Source: Methanobacteriota archaeon (GTDB lineage: Archaea > Thermoplasmatota > Thermoplasmata > RBG-16-68-12). From it: DNA of 8,851 nucleotides. The notes beneath the pieces were generated by a model that ran no database searches, was not told the origin of the DNA, and saw only the letters and a program-made list of their open reading frames with translations. Shown piece after piece: positions 1-4,789 of this stretch; position 1 is the stretch's first letter; each line of letters opens with the position of its first letter. Position numbers and translations under genes: made by a program. The stretch is taken from positions 1-8,851 of the forward strand of contig VBLV01000117.1 in NCBI GenBank assembly GCA_005879045.1, given 5' to 3'.

Positions 1-15
1 ACTTGGTCACGTTCA

Positions 16-1311
16 TCACCGCTTCGGTTTCTTCTTTCCGATGATCGTCGTCGATTGCAGGAAGTCCTTCTTCGCCGCCTCGCTGAGCTGGAGGCCGCTC
101 CGCGCGACCGTCGCCTGGGCGTCCCGCATCGTCGTCGCGACGTCGCTCAGCGTCGGGTTCGCGCGAATCGCGGTCGCCGCGCCGGCATCCGTCGCCATGG
201 TCCGCATGATCGTCTCCGCCTTCTGGAGGGCCGTCGCATCCCTCGACTGCACCGCCCGCTGCATGAGGACGGTGGCCTCCGCCGAGCTGAGGAGCGTGCG
301 CGGGTACGGGTTCGTCTCCACATTCGATAGCCTGGGGTCGTCGGTGAAGCCCACTTCGACGTCTTGCGTGACCTCGACCAACGAGAATCGAAGCAAGGTG
401 GCCTTCCCCGCGGGCCGTGCCGGGACGCCGATGCGGAAGACGAGCGTCTGCTGTTCACCCGCGATCAGGTCTCGGAGCGGGACCGTGTAGGCGGCTCCGT
501 CGAACTTCGGTCGGGGCAGTCGGTTCAGGACCGGCTTGACGCTGTAGGCGTCAGCCAGCTCCGACCCGGGCATGATCGAGACTTTCAACTCGGGATTCGA
601 GACGACGGTGCCCGCCATCTGGGCCGCCTGGTCCTGGAAGATCTGGGGGAGGTCGGCTCTCGCATCCACGATGTGGTGCCACAGCCCCCCGCCGCCCTCG
701 GCGATCTTCTCGAGCAGCTGCTCGTTGTAGTCGGTCCCGATGCCGATCGCGGTGATCGTGATGCCGGCTTCGCGGATCCCCTGCGCGAGGGTGATGAACT
801 CCCGGCCGTCCGTCTTGCCGACGGTGGGATTGCCGTCGGTCAGGAGCAGGACCCGATTCACGGTCCCGGGTTCCTGAGAGGCCCGCCGCGCCTGGTTGAA
901 GGCGGACGACAGTCCGTCGTACATCGCGGTCAGGCCGCTGACCGAGATGGCTTTCACGGCCGCGGCGACCTCGCGGGAGTTTCCGACCTGCGTCATGGGC
1001 AGCTGGACCGTGACGGTGTCCGAGAATGACACGATTGAAATCTGGTCGGTCGGTCGGAGCTGTCGGATGAGGGCGAGCGCCGCCGCTTTCGCCTGTTCGA
1101 TCTTCTCGCCGTCCATCGACCCGCTCGAATCGATCGCGAGGGAGATGCTTCGGACGCGTCCGGCGATTACGGCCGCGGACGGGGTCAAGTCCACCGCAAC
1201 GTACACGGATGTACCCGAATTCGGCTTCAGAGCGGCGCGATTGACGGTGCACTTCATCGCCAGCGGGGATTTCCGCTGGGGGCGGTTCTGGGGCTCCATC
1301 ACCTGTTTCAT
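16..1311 (-). CDS. von Willebrand factor A (VWA) domain protein, MIDAS intact
   Basis: A 431-aa protein. Residues about 55-235 form a VWA domain with all three metal-site (MIDAS) elements: DSSGS at 61-65, the Thr of GLTAM at 128, and TDG at 158-160. This predicts Mg2+-dependent protein binding. Residues about 240-325 look like the beta-rich segment that follows VWA in Ca-activated chloride channel-like proteins (COG2304 type). The C-terminal 100 residues are Ala-rich and probably helical, ending in a KKKPKR tail. I see no signal peptide or membrane helix, so a cytosolic role is likely, unlike many secreted relatives. The ATG at 1309-1311 is preceded by GGGTGAG, a good archaeal ribosome site; an in-frame ATG at 1297-1299 is an alternative. 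The gene stands alone here. A partner such as a MoxR ATPase could lie beyond the left edge but is not visible. The domain call is secure; the ligand and role are unknown. Confidence 0.9.
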   Translation of the reverse strand: MKQVMEPQNRPQRKSPLAMKCTVNRAALKPNSGTSVYVAVDLTPSAAVIAGRVRSISLAIDSSGSMDGEKIEQAKAAALALIRQLRPTDQISIVSFSDTVTVQLPMTQVGNSREVAAAVKAISVSGLTAMYDGLSSAFNQARRASQEPGTVNRVLLLTDGNPTVGKTDGREFITLAQGIREAGITITAIGIGTDYNEQLLEKIAEGGGGLWHHIVDARADLPQIFQDQAAQMAGTVVSNPELKVSIMPGSELADAYSVKPVLNRLPRPKFDGAAYTVPLRDLIAGEQQTLVFRIGVPARPAGKATLLRFSLVEVTQDVEVGFTDDPRLSNVETNPYPRTLLSSAEATVLMQRAVQSRDATALQKAETIMRTMATDAGAATAIRANPTLSDVATTMRDAQATVARSGLQLSEAAKKDFLQSTTIIGKKKPKR

Positions 1312-1346
1312 GTTCTCACCCGAGGGCCGGGCGATGGAGACGAGGC

Positions 1347-1356
1347 TTTCTTATGT
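1347..1356 (-). promoter_or_regulatory. possible TATA-like box of the VWA gene
   Basis: On the minus strand this reads ACATAAGAAA. Transcription starting about 27 nt downstream would begin near 1324 and give a leader of about 12 nt carrying the GGGTGAG ribosome site. The match to an archaeal TATA box is weak, so this rests mainly on position. Confidence 0.3.
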
Positions 1357-1510
1357 CTTGCGTCCTCGTTCTCAGCAATCGATGTTCACGTTACCGTGCG
1401 CCCCGGTCGATGTGAAGAGCTTGGCCCCTCGCCGTTGGAAGTTGCGAGTGGTTGGTGGCCATCGATCCTGAGGTTGGAATACCTAGCCAATCGGGTGCGG
1501 ACCAAGCAAG

Positions 1511-1518
1511 GTATATTT
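1511..1518 (+). promoter_or_regulatory. TATA box for the small membrane protein
   Basis: GTATATTT is a good archaeal TATA box in an otherwise GC-rich stretch. Its centre predicts a transcription start near 1540, a few bases before the ATG at 1547. This argues against the upstream in-frame TTG at 1523, which would not be transcribed. Confidence 0.6.
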
Positions 1519-1546
1519 AGTCTTGACCAACTGTGGAATCGCAAGC

Positions 1547-1774
1547 ATGTTGATGCCCCTCTCAAGGCGTTTCGCAATCCCGTTGGGCCTGACCATCGTC
1601 GGGATCGGCCTGTTGCTCGTGTTCTTGGGATTCAGTCTCGTGCTAAATTGCTCGTACCCTCGTGGCTGCCATCCCGAGCCGGTCGTGCCTCTCGTCGCAT
1701 TAGGGATAGGCCTCGGGCTCGTCGGGGCGGTCGTGCTCTTTGCTGCTCACCGGCCGAAGCCGAAAGCAGGATGA
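1547..1774 (+). CDS. small two-helix membrane protein
   Basis: A 75-aa protein of unrecognised family. After a short basic start (MLMPLSRRF) come two strongly hydrophobic stretches: residues about 9-34 (rich in I, G, L, V) and 48-67 (VVPLVALGIGLGLVGAVVLF). Between them is a short loop with two cysteines (NCSYPRGC) that could form a disulfide outside the membrane. The C-terminal tail HRPKPKAG is basic and probably cytosolic, as is the N-terminus. The frame is open further upstream to a TTG at 1523, but the TATA box at 1511-1518 places transcription start near 1540, so I chose the ATG at 1547; the ATG at 1553 is also possible. The gene lies between the divergent VWA gene and the tRNA-associated cassette. 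It could be any of many short archaeal membrane proteins; no function is assigned. Confidence 0.6.
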   Translation: MLMPLSRRFAIPLGLTIVGIGLLLVFLGFSLVLNCSYPRGCHPEPVVPLVALGIGLGLVGAVVLFAAHRPKPKAG

Positions 1775-1840
1775 CCTGAGTCAGACCGCAAGATGGATGC
1801 ACCGTTGCGAGACGATCGCAAGACTTTCTGTCGCGTGGTT

Positions 1841-1854
1841 GTGCACTCATCTCT
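1841..1854 (-). repeat. 14-bp inverted repeat, left copy (contains GAGTGCAC)
   Basis: The minus strand reads AGAGATGAGTGCAC, identical to the plus strand at 2736-2749. This copy lies 7 bp outside the left 36-bp direct repeat; its partner lies about 37 bp inside the right one. It may be a recombinase arm-type binding site or a remnant of rearrangement. Confidence 0.6.
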
Positions 1855-1861
1855 GGCACGG

Positions 1862-1897
1862 GTCGGGGCGAATTGATGATGCGTGGGCCGGGATTCG
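1862..1897. repeat. left direct repeat: copy of the tRNA-Leu 3' end (att-like)
   Basis: This 36-bp segment matches 2787-2822 at 34 of 36 positions; the differences are at 1872 and 1890. In the right copy, 18 bp belong to the 3' end of tRNA-Leu(CAA), namely the acceptor strand, discriminator and part of the T-arm, and 18 bp lie downstream. Beyond 1897 the match to the tRNA stops abruptly, so this is a fragment and not a decayed whole tRNA gene. A duplicated tRNA 3' end, same orientation, 925 bp away, is the usual mark of site-specific integration. A partial tandem duplication would look similar. Confidence 0.7.
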
Positions 1898-1911
1898 CCT
1901 GCAACTAGGGT

Positions 1912-1923
1912 CGAGTGCACTCG
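1912..1923. repeat. 12-bp perfect palindrome containing GAGTGCAC
   Basis: CGAGTGCACTCG reads the same on both strands and contains the GAGTGCAC octamer found in the 14-bp inverted repeats at 1841-1854 and 2736-2749. It lies 15 bp inside the left direct repeat. It is a plausible dimer binding site, but no protein can be assigned. Confidence 0.5.
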
Positions 1924-1978
1924 TTGGACCCTCGTGGCCGCGGCCCTCCTCGGGAGATCTCGGACGACGTAGGATCGG

Positions 1979-2359
1979 CTATTTCTTCGAGTATCCGCTC
2001 TGTTTGCTATATGCGCGGTGATCCCACAGGTAGAGAACCCACACCCTCGCGCCGCCTGATTCGCCGACGAGCGAATAGTAGCCTCGCCACCGCTCGGCCA
2101 ATTCAAATCGGAAGAGATTCGGGATGTCGTCTCCGTAGTCACGAAGGATGATATCTGGCCAGCGATCCCTGGCAACCGGGTCACCGGCAGTCAAGGGATT
2201 CGTCCGAGCACGTGTCTCGAAAGTCGCGAGGCTCTTGAGTTTGGCCTTCGACAAGCGTTTCTCCTGGCCACCGCCTTCGCTCGCCAAGCGGCGCCACTCC
2301 TCAAGGACAGGGGCGGCTCTTGCGGCATAATCGACGCCGAGAAGCTTTGGCTTGGCCAC
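1979..2359 (-). CDS. RelE/ParE-like toxin candidate
   Basis: A 126-aa basic protein starting with GTG. Residues about 10-65 are mostly helical and charged. Residues 83-126 carry what looks like a RelE-superfamily core: FELAERWRGYYSLVG (85-99), a strand VWVLYLW (106-112), then DHRAYSKQSGYSKK (113-126). A strand-strand-DH.xY..xxGY ending is, as I recall, common in archaeal RelE-like proteins. RelE toxins are ribosome-dependent mRNA endonucleases, and ParE toxins inhibit gyrase; which applies here cannot be told. The protein is longer than the usual 85-100 aa of RelE because of its N-terminal extension. It follows the winged-helix gene by 9 bp, so the two are probably co-transcribed. The family call is from memory of pattern, not from a search; a non-toxic housekeeping role is possible. 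Confidence 0.6.
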   Translation of the reverse strand: MAKPKLLGVDYAARAAPVLEEWRRLASEGGGQEKRLSKAKLKSLATFETRARTNPLTAGDPVARDRWPDIILRDYGDDIPNLFRFELAERWRGYYSLVGESGGARVWVLYLWDHRAYSKQSGYSKK

Positions 2360-2368
2360 GCAGACCGC

Positions 2369-2635
2369 CTATTCACCGCGGAGTCTAGACCTCGTCGCGG
2401 CGGAGGTGCGGATCCAGAGGACTTGCCCGCCAGGCCCCTCGTCGTAGACCATCTCATGCTCGGCCATGTACTCGAGACCCTCGTCCAACAGCGGCTGGGC
2501 AATTCGGTTGCCTAGAGCCTGCCGAATCTTGTACCGCGTCATCGGCACGGCCTCTCGCCGCAGAACATCTTCGATGGCCTTCAGCGTGGTCACGGTTGGA
2601 CCCTTATGGGACATCGTGGACGTGGAGGGCGTCAT
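2369..2635 (-). CDS. winged-helix DNA-binding protein, putative antitoxin/autoregulator
   Basis: An 88-aa protein. Residues about 18-78 fit a winged helix: helix 1 (TLKAIEDVLRREA), a short turn PMTRYKIRQALG as helix 2, RIAQPLLDEGLEYMAEHEMV as helix 3 into the wing, and a beta wing around YDEGPGGQVLWIRTS. The frame is open upstream to a TTG at 2651-2653. However, the TATA box at 2658-2667 predicts transcription start near 2636, so the ATG at 2633-2635 would give a leaderless mRNA; the ATG at 2612-2614 is a second option. It is the first gene of an operon with the RelE-like gene 9 bp downstream. Inverted repeats directly upstream of the TATA box suggest autoregulation. The antitoxin role is inferred from gene order only; the fold is more secure than the function. 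Confidence 0.65.
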   Translation of the reverse strand: MTPSTSTMSHKGPTVTTLKAIEDVLRREAVPMTRYKIRQALGNRIAQPLLDEGLEYMAEHEMVYDEGPGGQVLWIRTSAATRSRLRGE

Positions 2636-2657
2636 CAAGGAGAAGTATGGCAAGAAT

Positions 2658-2667
2658 AGTATATTAA
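2658..2667 (-). promoter_or_regulatory. TATA box of the winged-helix/RelE-like operon
   Basis: The minus strand reads TTAATATACT, the best TATA-like sequence in the cassette. It sits in an A+T-rich island (about 2650-2690). Its centre is about 27 nt from 2635-2636, which sets the preferred ATG. Confidence 0.65.
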
Positions 2668-2690
2668 TTCATTGCTTAATGAAGTCATTA
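2668..2690. promoter_or_regulatory. candidate operator: overlapping inverted repeats upstream of the TATA box
   Basis: Two perfect inverted repeats overlap here: TTCATT-4 bp-AATGAA (2668-2683) and TAATGA-2 bp-TCATTA (2677-2690). They directly abut the TATA box on its upstream side, where TFB binds. A winged-helix dimer bound here would block initiation, consistent with autoregulation by the first gene. The binding protein is inferred. Confidence 0.45.
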
Positions 2691-2735
2691 CCGTCGACCG
2701 GCGGACCTGCAGGCTAACCGTCAACGGTGCAGAGT

Positions 2736-2749
2736 AGAGATGAGTGCAC
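2736..2749 (+). repeat. 14-bp inverted repeat, right copy (contains GAGTGCAC)
   Basis: AGAGATGAGTGCAC is exactly the reverse complement of 1841-1854. It lies between the cassette promoter and the right direct repeat. Its arrangement relative to the two direct repeats is asymmetric, one copy outside and one inside. Confidence 0.6.
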
Positions 2750-2786
2750 GCTCACGCATCCTCGACCAGCTCTCACTCGCCTACAA

Positions 2787-2822
2787 GTCGGGGCGAGTTG
2801 ATGATGCGTGGGCCAGGATTCG
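2787..2822. repeat. right direct repeat overlapping the tRNA-Leu 3' end (att-like)
   Basis: The partner of 1862-1897 (34/36 identical). Positions 2805-2822 are the last 18 nt of the tRNA, and 2787-2804 are the flank after it. The tRNA is intact on this side, as expected when an element integrates into a tRNA 3' end and restores it. Confidence 0.7.
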
Positions 2823-2889
2823 AACCTGGGAACCCCTTCGGGAAGGGATCTTGAGTCCCTCGCCTTTGACCGGGCTTGGCTACCCACGC
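2805..2889 (-). tRNA. tRNA-Leu (anticodon CAA)
   Basis: An 85-nt type II tRNA. On the minus strand the acceptor GCGTGGG (2889-2883) pairs with CCCACGC (2812-2806), with discriminator A at 2805. The D-arm stem is GCC/GGC. The anticodon stem AGGGA/TCCCT encloses the loop CTCAAGA, giving anticodon CAA at 2853-2851, which reads UUG. A 14-nt variable arm contains a CCC/GGG stem, as expected of leucine tRNA, and A73 also fits leucine. The T-arm is CCAGG-TTCGAAT-CCTGG. No intron is present and the terminal CCA is not encoded, as in many archaea. Its 3' end coincides with the right copy of the 36-bp direct repeat. Confidence 0.95.
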
Positions 2890-2913
2890 GCGGCCGCGCA
2901 GCGACCGCGGTCC

Positions 2914-2920
2914 GTAAAAC
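2914..2920 (-). promoter_or_regulatory. TATA-like box of tRNA-Leu
   Basis: The minus strand reads GTTTTAC in a GC-rich surround. Its centre is 27-28 nt upstream of the mature tRNA 5' end at 2889, the normal archaeal spacing, so transcription would begin at or next to the tRNA. Confidence 0.5.
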
Positions 2921-3003
2921 CTTTCCCGTGTCGATTGCGACCCGGCGGACACCAACCGAGGCTTTTTCCTGTGGGCCTGCTTCGGGGCGGCAGCGGGGCA
3001 TCC

Positions 3004-3381
3004 ATGGTCCAATACTTCACGAAGGCGTTCTTCGACGAACTCGCAGGGCGCCTGAATGTAGACGCGGAGTGGGGAAAGAAGGCCGCGGCCATCGTCGCGA
3101 AGATCGTCCTCACGTGCACGGATCGCAACGCGTCGTTCCTCCTCGACATTCAGAATGGCCGGGTCGCGGTCCACGACGTCGCGCCCGACGTCCCCGCGGA
3201 CTTCAAGTTCGAAGGGACCTACGAGGCCTGGACGCAACTCGGGAAAGGGGAGAAGGACTTTCAAGGACTCGTCCTCGGCGGGCGAATCCGATTCCGAGGC
3301 TCCATGCCGAAGGTCATGGCCCTCATGGGCCCGCTGAGCCGGATCACCCAAATCGCGCAACAGATTCCGAGGGAGTTCTAG
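3004..3381 (+). CDS. SCP2 sterol-carrier-like lipid-binding protein
   Basis: A 125-aa single-domain protein of typical SCP2 length. The N-terminal helical part (1-30) is followed by strands SFLLDIQNGRVAVHDV (44-59). Then comes the family-like segment ADFKFEGTYEAWTQLGKG (65-82) leading to GGRIRFRGSMPKVMALM (92-108), matching the usual pattern of a conserved strand, a helix with a tryptophan, and a Gly-rich strand ending in a hydrophobic helix. SCP2 domains form a hydrophobic tunnel that binds fatty acyl chains, acyl-CoA or sterol-like lipids in the cytosol. The frame is open far upstream through the tRNA, so the ATG at 3004 is chosen because homology-like sequence begins there. Its last 38 bp overlap the convergent membrane protein gene. 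Proximity to an acyl-CoA dehydrogenase fits lipid handling, but the ligand is unknown. Confidence 0.8.
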   Translation: MVQYFTKAFFDELAGRLNVDAEWGKKAAAIVAKIVLTCTDRNASFLLDIQNGRVAVHDVAPDVPADFKFEGTYEAWTQLGKGEKDFQGLVLGGRIRFRGSMPKVMALMGPLSRITQIAQQIPREF

Positions 3382-3766
3382 CCGCCGCCCAGAACGCGAT
3401 CACGGCGACTAGAAGGACGCCGATTTCAAGGACGCCGAGCAGGAAGGCGGTCGATACGAACAAGACGGTCCAGGTTTGCGACCCGAGGAACGTGACATTG
3501 TCGGGGCCGGGGACGAGAAAGTGGCTCACAATCCCGTACACGAAGGAGGCGACCATAAGGACCGCGAGGAGCCCGGCCGCGAGCGGCGGGTTGAAGCGCA
3601 AGATGACGAGCGCGACGATTGGCCCGATCAAGATGACCCCTAGGATGAAGACGAGGTCGAGACCGGCGGGCAGAATCTGAAGGCCGAAATGGGCGGTCGC
3701 GTGTACCAAGTTCACGACGAAATGGGCCAGGACGAGACCGATGAGATACCGATCGAGACGTTCCAT
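3344..3766 (-). CDS. four-helix membrane protein with conserved-looking histidines
   Basis: A 140-aa protein with four predicted membrane segments: about 7-32, 35-57, 62-84 and 98-130. Helix 1 carries histidines at 15, 22 and 26 (LAHFVVNLVHATAHF). A further motif, SHFLVPGPDNV (81-91), follows helix 3. As I recall, small bacterial and archaeal membrane proteins of unknown function share a comparable histidine-rich first helix and an HF-x-PxPD-like motif. The histidines could bind metal or haem, but this is speculation. The ATG at 3764-3766 lies 3 bp after the SDR stop codon and has a GGAGGT ribosome site (3775-3780) inside the end of the SDR gene, so translation within a shared transcript is likely. 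The 3' end overlaps the convergent SCP2 gene by 38 bp. No function is assigned. Confidence 0.75.
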   Translation of the reverse strand: MERLDRYLIGLVLAHFVVNLVHATAHFGLQILPAGLDLVFILGVILIGPIVALVILRFNPPLAAGLLAVLMVASFVYGIVSHFLVPGPDNVTFLGSQTWTVLFVSTAFLLGVLEIGVLLVAVIAFWAAARTPSESVARFG

Positions 3767-3769
3767 CCG

Positions 3770-4717
3770 TCACGACCTCCGCGCCGGAAAGCCTTCGGCC
3801 CGCCACGACGTCACGACCTCTTCCAGGCCTTCCGCGTATGTCGGGAAGGAAGGCCGCCAGCCGAAATCGCGCCGGAAGCGAGCATTCGACGTCGAAAAGG
3901 AGGAGCTCAAGAGGCGGGTCCCGTATCGGCCCAGGAACATCCGCGCGAGCCACCGCGGCATGCGGCGAGGCGGGCGCGCATCGACCCGGCGGGCCATCTC
4001 CCCCAGGAACTCGGCCAGCGGGACCGGCCGATCGTCGACGAGGTGCCACACACCGGTCTTCGGCGCTTCCGCGGCCGTGACGAACGCGCTGGCGGCGTCG
4101 TCCGTGTGGATCATCGACCACACGGGGCTCTGGCGTCCGATCAGCACCGGACGTCCTTTCGCGATGGACTCCGCAAGGATCCTCGTATGCCAGCCATCCG
4201 CGGAATAGAATCCACCGCAGCGCAGTGCCATCGTGTCGAAGCCGTCGGCCGGACCCGCCTCCCGTGCAATCCGTTCCCCGTCCAGGGCTGAGGCGAGGAC
4301 CGGATCGTTTGCAGGCGGCGCGTCCTCGTCGAACGGTTTTCCGTCGAGCGTCCCGACGGCCCAGACCACGCTCTCCTGCAGAAAAGCCCGAGCCCCGACG
4401 CGGTGGGCGGCTGTGACGAGCGAGCGAGTCCCTTCGCGACGAATCCGATCGTTCATCGCCCAATCCTTCGGCCCGGTGCGCACTTTCGTGGGGATCGCGG
4501 TCGCCGCTCGGATGAGGACGTCGCATCCCTTGGCCGCCTTCGCGACCGCGTCCGCATCGAATAGGTCGGCGCGTCGCGGCTCGCCCCCGAGGGAGCGCAC
4601 GGTCGCCTCCCCGGTCCCGCTACGTGCGAGCCCCACGACCGTGTGGTTGCGCGCGACGAGCTGACGAACGATTCGGCGTCCCAGGACACCGCTCGCGCCC
4701 GCCACGAGCACGCGCAC
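3770..4717 (-). CDS. NAD(P)-binding SDR/epimerase-like protein, catalytic YxxxK absent
   Basis: A 315-aa protein of the extended/atypical short-chain dehydrogenase superfamily. The dinucleotide motif GASGVLG (7-13) ends the first strand, ARSG (31-34) follows the second, ADLFDADAV (50-58) holds the usual Asp, and ESVVW (115-119) sits at the catalytic Ser strand. Where YxxxK is expected the sequence reads ASALDGERIARE (142-153), with neither Tyr nor Lys. Further on, LRCGGFYSADG (165-175) and HTDDAA (204-209) match the sugar-epimerase-type substrate lobe. It may bind NAD(P)H without classic SDR chemistry, or use other residues. The GTG start at 4715-4717 is favoured because the TATA-like sequence at 4740-4748 predicts initiation there, giving a leaderless message. 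The membrane protein gene follows after 3 bp. Substrate is unknown. Confidence 0.85.
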   Translation of the reverse strand: MRVLVAGASGVLGRRIVRQLVARNHTVVGLARSGTGEATVRSLGGEPRRADLFDADAVAKAAKGCDVLIRAATAIPTKVRTGPKDWAMNDRIRREGTRSLVTAAHRVGARAFLQESVVWAVGTLDGKPFDEDAPPANDPVLASALDGERIAREAGPADGFDTMALRCGGFYSADGWHTRILAESIAKGRPVLIGRQSPVWSMIHTDDAASAFVTAAEAPKTGVWHLVDDRPVPLAEFLGEMARRVDARPPRRMPRWLARMFLGRYGTRLLSSSFSTSNARFRRDFGWRPSFPTYAEGLEEVVTSWRAEGFPARRS

Positions 4718-4739
4718 GCCCGGTCATCTCTATCGAGAG

Positions 4740-4748
4740 ATTAAATAT
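4740..4748. promoter_or_regulatory. shared divergent TATA-like element (SDR and acyl-CoA dehydrogenase)
   Basis: ATTAAATAT is the only A+T-rich patch between the two divergent genes (start codons 72 bp apart). On the minus strand, initiation 27 nt away falls at the SDR GTG (4717). On the plus strand it falls near 4771, giving a leader of about 19 nt for the acyl-CoA dehydrogenase. The two transcription complexes could not occupy it at once. Confidence 0.5.
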
Positions 4749-4789
4749 CGCGGGGCTCATCGTCCCGGGAGAGCGGCGGAGCGGGGACG

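Noticed and set aside
364..1029. Plus-strand open frame of 221 aa
   Set aside because: It is antisense to the VWA gene, whose opposite frame has intact MIDAS motifs. The plus-strand product is Arg/Asp/Gly-rich with no recognisable fold, a typical high-GC shadow.
1862..1945. A second tRNA gene at the left direct repeat
   Set aside because: Only the acceptor 3' strand and half of the T-arm are present. After 1897 no anticodon or D-arm can be folded, so it is a fragment.
2740..3003. N-terminal extension of the SCP2 protein frame
   Set aside because: The extra 88 residues are translated from the tRNA-Leu gene and its flank. The SCP2-like sequence begins at the ATG at 3004.
3426..4526. Minus-strand open frame of 366 aa overlapping the SDR and membrane protein genes
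   Set aside because: It is Arg/Pro/Gly-rich out-of-frame translation; the overlapped genes have proper domains, a ribosome site and a promoter.
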